From an uncultured Ruminococcus sp. (GTDB taxonomy: Bacteria; Bacillota; Clostridia; Oscillospirales; CAG-272), in contig CACXED010000338.1 of NCBI GenBank assembly GCA_902766575.1, positions 1 to 13,094 of the forward strand: 13,094 bases of DNA, in the 5' to 3' direction. This document shows positions 6,362 to 13,094 of this stretch, piece by piece (the first letter of the stretch is position 1; every line of letters begins with the position of its first letter). Below the pieces are notes generated by a model. That model made no database searches and was not told where the DNA came from. It saw nothing but the letters and a program-made list of their open reading frames with translations. Position numbers and translations under genes: made by a program.

Positions 6362-7777
6362 TTATTTTCCAAATTCGTTCACGAGCTGCTTGAAGTAATT
6401 TCCGCGCTCCTCGAAATTCTTAAAGCGGTCGAAGCTCGCCGACGCGGGGGAGAGAATGACGATATCGCCGGGCTTCGCGGTCAGGCGAGCCGTCTCAACC
6501 GCGCCCTCGAAGCTCTCACATTCGATTATCGGCGGCTGGCCGTTATATTCGGGCGAGCCCTCGAGCGCAGCTTTTATCTTCGGCGCGGTAGCTCCGGTCA
6601 GGATAACGGATTTCGCGCAGTCGATCAGCGGCTTTGCCAGCGGATCGTAGGGAATGTGCTTGTCGTAGCCGCCGCAGATGACTATCAGCTTCTGATTGAA
6701 AGCTCTCAGCGCCGCTTCGGTTCTCGTCGGGCTTGAGTCGATCGAGCTGTTGTAGTATTTTACTCCTTCAAATTCCCGGACGAGCTCGCAGCGGTGCTCG
6801 ACTCCGCCGAAGCTCCGGGCAGTCTCAATAATCGTTTCTTGGCTGACATAGCCCCATGTGAGGGCGATCGCGGTCATGTAGTTCTCGACGTTGTGCCGCC
6901 CGGGAAGCTTGATATCAGCCACATCGAGAATCTTCTCCTCGCCCGATTCAGTCTTTCTGACGATAACTCCGTCCCGATCATAGATCGCAGCCGAAGCGTT
7001 TTTCAGCTCCGGCTCGGATTTCGCGCTGAAGAACGTGATATCGGCGTTTGTGAGCTCTGCCATCTCCCGCGTAGCCTCGCAGCCCCAGTTGAGAACGAGC
7101 CGCTCGTTTCCGGGATGGAGAAAGATGTTCTCCTTGGCTTTCGTGTATTCCTCCATGCCGGTATGCCAGTTCAGGTGATTCGGCGTTACGTTGGTTATCG
7201 CCGCGGCAAAGGGCGAGCGCTTCATGCTCTGGAGCTGAAAGCTCGACAGCTCGACTACAGCAAAATCGCTCTCGCGTATCGAGTCGATCTCGGGTAGGAG
7301 CGGCTTTCCGATGTTGCCGCCGACATAAACTATCGCTCCAGAGCCGGTCCGCTCAGCCTCGCGGCGCAGGAAGGTGTAGGTCAGCGTCGTAGTCGTGGTC
7401 TTGCCGTCGCTTCCGGTGACGGCGAAAATTCTGCACGGGCAGAGCTCAAAGAACAGCTCCATCTCGGAGGTCAGCTTCGAGCCGCGCGCTGTTGCTTCAA
7501 GAAACTCGGGTCGGTCGGGACGTATGCCCGGCGCGCGGAAAATGAGCTCGTCGTTGATATCGTCGAGATAGCCCTCGCCGAGGATCAGTCTCACGCCCTT
7601 TTTCTCGAGCGATGTCGCGAGGTCTCCGAGCTTGTCGGCGGTTTTCATATCCCTCGCGGTGACGATAGCTCCGTGTGAAATCAGAAAGTCGATGAGCGGC
7701 GTGTTCGAGATCCCTATCCCGACCACCGAGACCGTCTTGTTTTTGATATAGCTGTAAAAATCGGTCAGCTTTGACAT
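6362..7777 (-). CDS. murD: UDP-N-acetylmuramoyl-alanine--D-glutamate ligase
   Basis: 471 residues. It adds D-Glu to UDP-MurNAc-L-Ala using ATP, an early cytoplasmic step of peptidoglycan synthesis. The ATG at 7777 is chosen because GAGAGGA at 7788-7794 lies 10 bases upstream. The frame is open 21 codons further, but that stretch runs into the preceding trkA-type gene and has no family resemblance. Visible features are the N-terminal Rossmann motif VVGIGIS at 18-24, the ATP P-loop TGSDGKTTT at 121-129, VELSSFQL at 175-182, NVTPNHLNWH at 196-205, the LPGRHNVEN linker at 291-299, and the C-terminal DIVILSPASASFDRFKNFEERG. The segment NSSIDSSPTRT at 343-353 replaces the better known NDSKATN of other MurDs and resembles the Clostridia form of that loop. 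The upstream stop is 28 bases away, consistent with one operon. Confidence 0.95.
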   Translation of the reverse strand: MSKLTDFYSYIKNKTVSVVGIGISNTPLIDFLISHGAIVTARDMKTADKLGDLATSLEKKGVRLILGEGYLDDINDELIFRAPGIRPDRPEFLEATARGSKLTSEMELFFELCPCRIFAVTGSDGKTTTTTLTYTFLRREAERTGSGAIVYVGGNIGKPLLPEIDSIRESDFAVVELSSFQLQSMKRSPFAAAITNVTPNHLNWHTGMEEYTKAKENIFLHPGNERLVLNWGCEATREMAELTNADITFFSAKSEPELKNASAAIYDRDGVIVRKTESGEEKILDVADIKLPGRHNVENYMTAIALTWGYVSQETIIETARSFGGVEHRCELVREFEGVKYYNSSIDSSPTRTEAALRAFNQKLIVICGGYDKHIPYDPLAKPLIDCAKSVILTGATAPKIKAALEGSPEYNGQPPIIECESFEGAVETARLTAKPGDIVILSPASASFDRFKNFEERGNYFKQLVNEFGK

Positions 7778-7787
7778 TTCGGGTAAA

Positions 7788-7794
7788 TCCTCTC
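7788..7794 (-). promoter_or_regulatory. ribosome binding site that sets the murD start
   Basis: GAGAGGA on the - strand lies 10 bases upstream of the ATG at 7777. It argues against the longer open frame that begins at 7840 inside the trkA-type gene. Confidence 0.7.
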
Positions 7795-7805
7795 GTAAAA
7801 AACGA

Positions 7806-8465
7806 TTATTTCGTGATCCGGTCGATAGCCGTGTTCTCACCGAGGAGCGCGACCGTTTCGTCGGCAGAGAAGGGCTTATTCGGATCGGGGGATATGTTCA
7901 TTCCGGTCACAGGGTCGTTCACCGCGAGCACGGTCACTCCGTAGCGTCGGCGAATGTCGATCTCGGCGATCGACTTGCCGACCCATTTTTCGGGGACGGC
8001 GACCTCGACTATCGAGTGTGTATCCGAGAACTCGATGTACTCGAGCACGTTGTTCCGGTCGAGTATGCCGACGAGCTTCTCGCCCATGTCCTGCTCGGGG
8101 AATACGACCATATCCGCGCCGATCTTTTCGAGCACGCGGCGATGCTGATCGCTCGACGCGCGGGAGACAACCTGCGGAACTCCCATCTCCTTGAGGATGA
8201 GCGTTATGAGTATGCTGTCGTTGATATTCTCAGCCGAGGCTACGACCGCGCAGTCATAGTCGCCGACTCCGGCGGCACGGAGCACCGCTTCGCTCGTCGG
8301 GTCTCCGACCACCGCGTTGGTGACGATATCGCTCATGGCGTTGACTATATCGTCGTTTGTATCGATCACGAGCACCTGATGATCGGTGCGGGCGAGATTC
8401 ACTGCGAGCGTCTGTCCGAAGCGCCCGAGCCCGATTATGCAGAAGCTGCGTTTTTTCGTTTTCAT
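7806..8465 (-). CDS. ktrA: TrkA/KtrA-type potassium channel regulatory subunit (RCK)
   Basis: 219 residues, the normal size of a single-RCK KtrA. The peripheral subunit forms a ring under the K+ channel and gates it in response to bound ATP/ADP or NAD(H). Residues about 7-125 form the RCK_N Rossmann domain, with GLGRFG at 12-17 and the ribose-binding acidic residue in VLVIDTND (D35). Residues about 138-219 form the RCK_C domain, which binds cyclic di-AMP in Gram-positive KtrA proteins; binding here is inference. The ATG at 8465 follows an AAAGGAAA motif. The channel subunit lies directly upstream with a 40-base gap, so the two are surely expressed together. TrkA is an alternative name. The single RCK unit favours KtrA. 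Confidence 0.92.
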   Translation of the reverse strand: MKTKKRSFCIIGLGRFGQTLAVNLARTDHQVLVIDTNDDIVNAMSDIVTNAVVGDPTSEAVLRAAGVGDYDCAVVASAENINDSILITLILKEMGVPQVVSRASSDQHRRVLEKIGADMVVFPEQDMGEKLVGILDRNNVLEYIEFSDTHSIVEVAVPEKWVGKSIAEIDIRRRYGVTVLAVNDPVTGMNISPDPNKPFSADETVALLGENTAIDRITK

Positions 8466-8505
8466 GGTTGATATTTTCCTTTCCCGGCGGTACGCGCCGT
8501 AGGGT

Positions 8506-9900
8506 TCAGCCTATCATTATATTCACTTCGGGATAGCTTATGCAGCCGCGCTTTTTAGCCTGTCTTAGCATCAGAGAGTAAGTTATCGTCAGTATTCCGA
8601 CTCTGCCGAAGAACATCAGCAGCATTATCACGATATGCGAAAAGAGCGACAGCTCCGGCGTCAGCGAGAGCGACAGTCCGACCGTCGAGATCGCCGAGAT
8701 CGTCTCGTAGAGCGCGGGCAGCAGCTCGATTCCCTCGGCGAGAGAGATCAGTATTCCGCCAAGGATTCCGGAGGTCAGATTGATCGAGACGGCGGTCAGC
8801 GCACGCACGACGGTCAGATGGGTTATCCGGCGCTTTCCGAGCACTATCTCGTCGCTGCCGCGCGCAAAGCTGACGACGGCGAGCACCAGAACTCCGAAGC
8901 TGCCGACCTTGACGCCGCCCGCGGTCGAGCCTGACGCTCCTCCGATGAGCATATAGAACAGGCAGAGCAGCTGGGTCGACGGGGTCATGTCCGCGTTGCC
9001 GATAAAGTCGATTCCGGCGGTACGGGTGGTTATCGACTGGAACAGGCTGTGGTAGATTTTGTCTCCGACCGATATTCCGGCAAGCGTCGCGGGATTGTTC
9101 CACTCAAACAGCGCCACGAGCAGCGCGCCGCTGACTATCAGCGCCAGCGAGATGGCGACGACGAATTTTGAATAGACCGAGACGCGCTTGCGGCTCTTTA
9201 TGAAGTTGACGATATCGTCCCAGACAATGAATCCTATTCCGCCGATGACTATCAGCAGCATCACCGTTCCGCCGACGAGATAGTTCTCGCGGAAGCCCGA
9301 AAAGCTGTCGAGCAGATCGAAGCCCGCGTTGCAGAACGCCGACACCGAATGAAATATTCCGCACCAGATCCCCTGTCCCCAGCCGAGCTCGGGAATGAAC
9401 TGCGTCGCGAGGATAACCGCTCCGGCAAACTCTATGCAGAGCGTTCCGAGCAGTATGCGCTTGACGAGCTTCACCGTCCCGCCGAGGTCGGAGAGTCCGA
9501 GCGACTGCGCGACGATCACGCGCTCGCGCGGAGTTATCTGCCGTCTTGCGAAGATCGACAGCATCACGGCGAGAGTCATGAAGCCGAGACCGCCGATCTG
9601 GATTAAGATCAGTATCACGATCTGACCGAACATACTCCAGTATGTACCGCTCGGCACGACCGTGAGCCCGGTCACGCAGGTGGCGCTGACCGCGGTGAAC
9701 ATAGCGTCCTCCGGAGAGGTGAAGCTCCCGCTCGCCGACGAGATCGGAAGCATCAGCAGAAGCCCTCCGAGCAGTATCAGCAGCAGAAATCCGATAATGA
9801 TGATCTGCGTCGCGGTGAGCCTGATCGAGCCCCGGAGCTTAAGCTTCTTCTGGACGATCAGACGGCGTCCGGAGCTGAATTTATCCTGTTTTGGAGTCAA
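8506..9900 (-). CDS. ktrB: TrkH/KtrB-family potassium transporter membrane subunit
   Basis: 464 residues from the TTG at 9900. An in-frame GTG at 9909 gives three more residues, but it lies one base from the Shine-Dalgarno, while the TTG has good 10-base spacing. This is the SKT-superfamily K+ channel subunit, built from four membrane-pore-membrane repeats. One filter sequence per repeat is visible: TCVTG at 74-78, NAGF at 191-194, TRTAG at 292-296 and STVGLS at 405-410, each with the key glycine. The gating loop near GGASGSTAGG (320-329) is present. The positively charged N-terminus is cytoplasmic. It imports K+ at the plasma membrane together with the RCK subunit encoded next. Its start overlaps the preceding gene by 20 bases. 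Ktr or Trk naming is uncertain, but the family is clear. Confidence 0.94.
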   Translation of the reverse strand: MTPKQDKFSSGRRLIVQKKLKLRGSIRLTATQIIIIGFLLLILLGGLLLMLPISSASGSFTSPEDAMFTAVSATCVTGLTVVPSGTYWSMFGQIVILILIQIGGLGFMTLAVMLSIFARRQITPRERVIVAQSLGLSDLGGTVKLVKRILLGTLCIEFAGAVILATQFIPELGWGQGIWCGIFHSVSAFCNAGFDLLDSFSGFRENYLVGGTVMLLIVIGGIGFIVWDDIVNFIKSRKRVSVYSKFVVAISLALIVSGALLVALFEWNNPATLAGISVGDKIYHSLFQSITTRTAGIDFIGNADMTPSTQLLCLFYMLIGGASGSTAGGVKVGSFGVLVLAVVSFARGSDEIVLGKRRITHLTVVRALTAVSINLTSGILGGILISLAEGIELLPALYETISAISTVGLSLSLTPELSLFSHIVIMLLMFFGRVGILTITYSLMLRQAKKRGCISYPEVNIMIG

Positions 9901-10702
9901 GCGCGTCACATCCTTTCTGCAAAGCTTCGTCCGGCTCGCCGAGATTCAGCGTCACGAGCAGCGGGTAATGGTCCGACGGATAGTGTCCGTTCCACGAGTG
10001 CCGGACGATCTCGCAGGAGATCTCGGTAAATTCGGGGCTGGCGAACACATGGTCGAGCCTCATTCCCGGCTCCTTGCCGCGGAAGAAATGGAATGTTCCT
10101 CCAATGGCGTCCGAAACGCTCGTGAGACGCGGCAGATCGAGGCTTTCGAGCAGCTTTACCGTTCGGGAATCGGGCGTGGCGTTGAAATCTCCGGTCAGGA
10201 TGGTCGGGAGCGGATCCTTTGAGTTGAGCTCGGCGATCCGGCGGCAGACTATACGGAGCTGGAGCATCCGGGCGGTCTCGCTCGAAACGTCGAGGTGAGT
10301 GTTGAACATACGGAATCGTCTGCCGCCGAACGAGAGCTCGGCTACGGTGCAGATGCGCGGGAATATCCAAGAGAGGGGATAGCGCATTGAGATCAGCCGT
10401 CCGCTGCGGTTCTTGGAGAGCGGAAAGGTGGACTCAAAGTCGATTTTAATGCCGTTTCTGACGGCGATGTCCGAGTGCTCGTTGAAAATAAGTCCTCCGC
10501 GCCCGAGACCGACGAAATTGTAGCCGCCGAGCTCGTGCTCGAGGTAGGTGCGCATTATCGGCGTAAGCTCCTGAACTCCGACGAGATCGGCGTTGAGCTC
10601 GAGCATCGCGTCGCGCAGGATCTCCCGGCGGCGTTTCCAGCTCCGGACTCCGAAGCCGAGCCCGGTGCTCTTGAGGTTGAAGGTCGCAACCCTCAGGGTC
10701 AT
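9881..10702 (-). CDS. endonuclease/exonuclease/phosphatase family protein
   Basis: 273 residues. The ATG at 10702 follows AAAGGAAAG. The Mg2+-dependent phosphodiesterase fold shared by exonuclease III, DNase I and sphingomyelinases/inositol phosphatases is clear from its ordered motifs: ATFNLK at 6-11 (Asn9), VQEL at 43-46 with the metal-binding Glu45, NTHLD at 134-138 with His136, GDFNATPDS at 171-179, RLDHVF at 215-220, and the catalytic end SDHYPL at 243-248. No signal peptide or membrane segment is seen, so it is probably cytoplasmic. The substrate (nucleic acid, phospholipid head group or nucleotide) cannot be read from the sequence. The lack of base-excision repair motifs disfavours ExoIII. 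It is the first gene of the - strand operon, behind a good promoter. Confidence 0.9.
   Translation of the reverse strand: MTLRVATFNLKSTGLGFGVRSWKRRREILRDAMLELNADLVGVQELTPIMRTYLEHELGGYNFVGLGRGGLIFNEHSDIAVRNGIKIDFESTFPLSKNRSGRLISMRYPLSWIFPRICTVAELSFGGRRFRMFNTHLDVSSETARMLQLRIVCRRIAELNSKDPLPTILTGDFNATPDSRTVKLLESLDLPRLTSVSDAIGGTFHFFRGKEPGMRLDHVFASPEFTEISCEIVRHSWNGHYPSDHYPLLVTLNLGEPDEALQKGCDALDSKTG
9911..9918 (-). promoter_or_regulatory. ribosome binding site that sets the ktrB TTG start
   Basis: AGAAAGGA on the - strand lies 10 bases before the TTG at 9900 but only one base before the GTG at 9909, so the TTG is the better start. The site lies inside the 3' end of the upstream gene, which points to translational coupling. 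Confidence 0.6.
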
Positions 10703-10716
10703 GTTTATCTTTCCTT

Positions 10717-10744
10717 TATATAGAAATAATCATCATTCTATATA
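10717..10744. repeat. 9-bp inverted repeat at the operon start site
   Basis: TATATAGAA (10717-10725) and TTCTATATA (10736-10744) are perfect complements separated by 10 bases. One arm abuts the -10 box and the predicted transcription start. The other lies just upstream of the ribosome binding site. This placement suits a repressor operator. The A/T richness makes a stable RNA hairpin less likely. Confidence 0.45.
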
Positions 10745-10772
10745 TTATATCACAATTCCGTTCGTTTGTACA
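10744..10772 (-). promoter_or_regulatory. sigma-A-type promoter for the six-gene - strand operon
   Basis: On the - strand a perfect TATAAT (10744-10749), preceded by TGA (extended -10), lies 17 bases downstream of TGTACA (10767-10772), a 4/6 match to TTGACA. Transcription would start near 10737, about 35 bases before the ATG at 10702. No other promoter this good is visible between here and 3867. Confidence 0.75.
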
Positions 10773-10809
10773 TAGGTTTGTGTAAAATATTTATTAAGGC
10801 GATTGATTA

Positions 10810-10845
10810 AAATCAAAAAAACGCCGTCAGGCGTCTTTTTGATTT
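10810..10845 (-). terminator. Rho-independent terminator of the DUF402 gene
   Basis: A 16-bp stem with one mismatch (10810-10825 against 10830-10845, loop GTCA) has an ACGCC/GGCGT core and A/T tracts on both sides. In the - strand reading a T-run follows the core, so it ends the DUF402 transcript before the operon promoter. The first base of its TGA stop (10845-10847) lies within the stem. The symmetric tracts could also stop + strand transcription. Confidence 0.85.
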
Positions 10846-11369
10846 CAAAATCCCGCGAGAGCTCTGCAAATCCGGTCGAGCCGTTCGGTCTGTGACGGAA
10901 AGGCGGCGAGTATCGCGTCGGCTTCATGCTGCGCGAGGTCGTATTCGGCTTGTGAAATGATTCCCTCGGTCAGCGCTTCTCCGAGCTCGTCCGCGTCGAG
11001 GAGCTTAGCCCGCCCGTCCGGATCGACTGTCACGTCGAGAAAGAGATCGAAAAAGTGCGCCGGAGCGTCGGTTACATTCCGCTTTGTCACATCGAAATAG
11101 AATTGCAGCATCGAGCCGCTCGGGTCGTACATCGCGGTCAGACACCAGTTCCTGCCGTCCGGCAGCAGCTCGACCCATGTATAGCCCCGGTCGGCGAGAA
11201 CCATCGTCCTGCCGCAGACGTCGGCTCTGAACGGCTCGGAGACCCCGCCGATTCTCAGCACTCCGACCGCTGCGCGCATATCGCCGAGAGAAACGATTTT
11301 TTCCGAATATTCGCGCGTCAGGATTCGCTTCCAGTCGGGACGCGATATAAATCGTTTTTTTATAAACAT
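10845..11369 (-). CDS. DUF402 domain-containing protein
   Basis: 174 residues from the ATG at 11369. The frame is open to 11441, but that extension overlaps the divergent spoIIR start and looks unlike the family. The start follows GGGAGA with a somewhat long spacing. The DUF402 domain occupies residues about 50-165. Its acidic metal-binding pattern is visible: MLQFYFDVTKRN at 87-98, FFDLFLDV at 106-113, D117 and LLDADEL at 123-129, then a C-terminal helix with EYDLAQHEAD. Characterised DUF402 proteins (FomD and nucleoside tri/diphosphatases) are Mg/Mn-dependent phosphohydrolases, so a nucleotide phosphatase activity is a reasonable guess. It is transcribed alone, divergent from spoIIR with a 57-base gap, and ends in its own terminator. 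Its relation to sporulation is unknown. Confidence 0.85.
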   Translation of the reverse strand: MFIKKRFISRPDWKRILTREYSEKIVSLGDMRAAVGVLRIGGVSEPFRADVCGRTMVLADRGYTWVELLPDGRNWCLTAMYDPSGSMLQFYFDVTKRNVTDAPAHFFDLFLDVTVDPDGRAKLLDADELGEALTEGIISQAEYDLAQHEADAILAAFPSQTERLDRICRALAGF

Positions 11370-11426
11370 TTTTTGAATAAATCTCCCGATACCGTCGATA
11401 ATCAGAGCACATAGGGGGATTTGATT

Positions 11427-12074
11427 ATGAACAGCAAGCAATTCACAGTGTTTTTACTTACGTTTTCGATACTGACGGCGCTCGCGCTGCCTTTCGCGGC
11501 GGTGATTCCGAGCGAGGAGGAAGCCGCGGTCTACGACAGCGTTATCCGTCTGCACGTTCTCGCGAACTCCGATTCCGACGAGGATCAGGCGCTCAAGCTC
11601 AAGGTGCGCGACGGAATACTCTCGACAGCTGCCGGGCTTGTCGAGGGCTGTACAGACTTTGAGTCGGCTCGTGAAGCACTTGAGGGAGCTCTGCCAGAGC
11701 TCTGCGACGCAGCGCTCGGGGTTCTCAGGCGCGAGGGCTCGGACTATGACGTCAGGGTAACGCTCACCCGCGAGGAATATCCGACCCGCGAATATCGCGG
11801 CGTGACGCTCCCCGCGGGCGAATATACCTCGCTCAGAGTTCTGATCGGCGAAGCCTCCGGACATAACTGGTGGTGCGTGCTGTTCCCGCAGCTCTGCGTG
11901 ACGACCGCGTCGGAGGGCGGAGAAGTCGGCGACTTCACGATACTCGACGACACCGAGCCGCTCGTCGAAGCCGGACTGACTCCGTCTCAGATCGAGCTGA
12001 TCACCGGCGATTCTCCGCGCGTGACCGTGAAGTTCAGGCTGCTCGAATGGCTGAAGTCTCTGCGGCTTCAGTGA
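11427..12074 (+). CDS. spoIIR: stage II sporulation protein R
   Basis: 215 residues from the ATG at 11427, 8 bases after GGGGG. A TTG two codons earlier is less likely. SpoIIR is made in the forespore, exported into the intermembrane space, and triggers SpoIIGA to cleave pro-sigma-E in the mother cell. An N-terminal hydrophobic segment (about 6-27) serves as signal or anchor. The family motifs IRLHVLANSDS at 40-50, QALKLKVRD at 54-62 and PAGEYTSLRVLIGEASGHNW at 129-148, followed by WCVLFPQLC, are nearly intact. The length matches the family. Expression under sigma-F is expected from known biology, but no clear sigma-F promoter is seen. The last 7 bases overlap the convergent heparinase gene, and no terminator separates them. 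It is a strong sign that the organism belongs to a spore-forming lineage. Confidence 0.95.
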   Translation: MNSKQFTVFLLTFSILTALALPFAAVIPSEEEAAVYDSVIRLHVLANSDSDEDQALKLKVRDGILSTAAGLVEGCTDFESAREALEGALPELCDAALGVLRREGSDYDVRVTLTREEYPTREYRGVTLPAGEYTSLRVLIGEASGHNWWCVLFPQLCVTTASEGGEVGDFTILDDTEPLVEAGLTPSQIELITGDSPRVTVKFRLLEWLKSLRLQ

Positions 12075-13093
12075 GTGAGCCTGAACCCGAAGCTGTCGGA
12101 GGTAAACTCTCCGGTTCTTATCAGTATGCGGTTAATTTCTACGCCCTTCCATGCGCGCCTGACCGAGCCGTCCTCCATGCAGACGTCGAAGCTCCCGTCC
12201 GGCTCGGCTATGAGATTTGGAGTCAGCTCGAGCCTTGCGCCGCCCTCAAAGGTCACTACGCCGCGCTCGGAGAAGTCGGGCTTTCTGCCGCAGAGCAGGC
12301 TGAACACGACGCTGCCCGGCTCGCGGAGCCTGATGTCGTCGCACAGCTCGATCACGCCGCCGCGCATCGAGACCCTGCGGACAAGCGATTCGAGCCCGGC
12401 TTCGGGCGGATAAGCTCCCGCGATGTCCATCGAAATGCTATGCCCATCCTTTGAGTAGCTTATGTCCGACGCTTTGAACCGACCGCCGTTTTTCTGCGAA
12501 ACGCCGTTCACCGTCGGCAGATTGTGATACTCGGAGCGCATAGTCCAGATTTCGTAGCGTCTCGAGCTGAACGTCTTTTTCGTGTACTGACCGCAGCCCG
12601 AGTCGAGTATCAGCGGCTCGCCGTCGAGGTAGACGATGAAGTTACCGACGTCGTTATGATTGTGGCTCTCGTCGTTGTTGCCGCCCTTGACGGCGAGGAA
12701 AAAGCCTTTGTCGTCGGTCGGAAGCTCGCGCTCTATCATGACGCAGATACCGTCGTACCAGCTCTGGAGCGCCGGCTTGTATTCCACGCCGAAGCGCCGC
12801 GGCTCGACGAGCGACTTTACCGTGTAATAGAGCGACCAGCGCTGATTCGAGACGTCGGCGGGGAATTTTTCGGCATAGCAGTCGCCGAAATCGCGCAGAC
12901 GCTCGGAGTTCACTCTCCGTCCGAAGCGCGAGATGACCCGGTAGTTCGGGCTGACGTGAGCCGGGCAGTCAGCGAAGTTGATGTAGTAGCTGCCGTTGAT
13001 GTGGAAATCAGCCTCGTATTCGCCCATGCGGCGGATCAGCGGCTCGCCGAAGATATCGACATAGCCTCCGGTCAGATCGTACAGCAGCTCGAG
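12068..13093 (-). CDS. heparinase II/III family protein, 3' part (partial)
   Basis: 341 codons are open from the right edge (frame from base 13093) to the TGA at 12070-12068. An internal Met at 13027 is not a start, because family-like sequence (LLYDLTGGYVDIFGEPL) continues upstream to the edge. The visible part covers the end of the alpha-barrel domain and the beta-sandwich heparinase II/III domain: SHNHNDVGNF about 143 residues in, then DSGCGQYT, and RSEYHNLPTVNGVSQ, a pattern shared by family lyases. Such enzymes cleave uronate-containing polysaccharides (heparin, alginate and related) by beta-elimination. The substrate is not determinable here. Signal peptide and upstream neighbours lie outside the window, so location and operon are unknown. 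Confidence 0.9.
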   Translation of the reverse strand, partial: LELLYDLTGGYVDIFGEPLIRRMGEYEADFHINGSYYINFADCPAHVSPNYRVISRFGRRVNSERLRDFGDCYAEKFPADVSNQRWSLYYTVKSLVEPRRFGVEYKPALQSWYDGICVMIERELPTDDKGFFLAVKGGNNDESHNHNDVGNFIVYLDGEPLILDSGCGQYTKKTFSSRRYEIWTMRSEYHNLPTVNGVSQKNGGRFKASDISYSKDGHSISMDIAGAYPPEAGLESLVRRVSMRGGVIELCDDIRLREPGSVVFSLLCGRKPDFSERGVVTFEGGARLELTPNLIAEPDGSFDVCMEDGSVRRAWKGVEINRILIRTGEFTSDSFGFRLTH

Positions 13094-13094
13094 C

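Noticed and set aside
8485..8498. Small inverted repeat CGGCG...CGCCG between ktrB and ktrA
   Set aside because: It is five base pairs with no T-run, and the two genes work as one complex, so it is not a credible terminator or attenuator.
10703..10809. Possible cyclic di-AMP or other riboswitch before the potassium uptake operon
   Set aside because: The predicted leader is only about 35 bases from start site to ATG, too short for a ydaO-type riboswitch, and no terminator hairpin lies inside it.
11375..11404. Possible sigma-F promoter for spoIIR (GAATA at 11375-11379, CGATAATCA about 16 bases later)
   Set aside because: Such a promoter is expected from the biology of spoIIR, but the match to either box is weak and could be chance in this short A/T-containing gap. 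Start mapping would be needed.
13025..13027. ATG at 13027 as start of the heparinase-type gene
   Set aside because: The same frame stays open to the window edge with sequence that fits the family, and no ribosome binding site precedes this ATG. The gene simply continues beyond the window.

Overview
The window looks like a chromosomal segment of an endospore-forming Clostridia bacterium, probably a gut Oscillospirales/Ruminococcaceae-type lineage. This placement is an inference. It rests on spoIIR, a Clostridia-type MurD, a KtrAB-type potassium uptake pair, a Met-gamma-lyase-like 'aluminium resistance' PLP protein, TSCPD and DUF402 proteins, moderately high GC with many gac/gtc/ctc/gag codons, and several TTG starts behind good Shine-Dalgarno (SD) sequences. 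There are no rRNA or tRNA genes, insertion sequences, CRISPR arrays or phage genes that I can see. Coding density is very high, and no gene-free stretch exceeds about 150 bases.

Left block (1-3824, + strand). The 3' end of chorismate synthase (aroC) is followed, with 1-4 base stop/start overlaps, by a very divergent prephenate-dehydratase/ACT-like protein and then by a short protein that may have a uroporphyrinogen-decarboxylase-like fold. Next come a small TSCPD-domain protein and a phosphoglucomutase/phosphomannomutase (pgcA type). The block closes on a strong bidirectional terminator at 3830-3865.

Middle block (3867-10702, - strand). Six closely packed genes probably form one operon transcribed leftward from a good promoter at 10744-10772. 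In transcription order they are an endonuclease/exonuclease/phosphatase-fold protein, the TrkH/KtrB potassium channel subunit, the TrkA/KtrA regulatory subunit, MurD, a Met-gamma-lyase-like PLP enzyme, and a cation diffusion facilitator with an Asn-Asp-Asp-Asp site of the manganese type. The operon ends at the shared terminator. It joins ion homeostasis (K+, probably Mn2+) to peptidoglycan precursor synthesis.

Right block (10810-13094). A DUF402 protein (- strand) with its own terminator lies divergent from spoIIR (+ strand), the forespore signal for activating SpoIIGA and pro-sigma-E. spoIIR overlaps tail to tail by 7 bases with the 3' part of a heparinase II/III-family gene whose 5' end lies beyond the right edge.

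Most of the window is ordinary housekeeping DNA. The least explained part is the coupled aroC / PDT-like / URO-D-like cluster. Its second gene keeps one lobe of the prephenate dehydratase fold plus an ACT-like tail but appears to have lost the other lobe, which suggests a ligand sensor or a new function.
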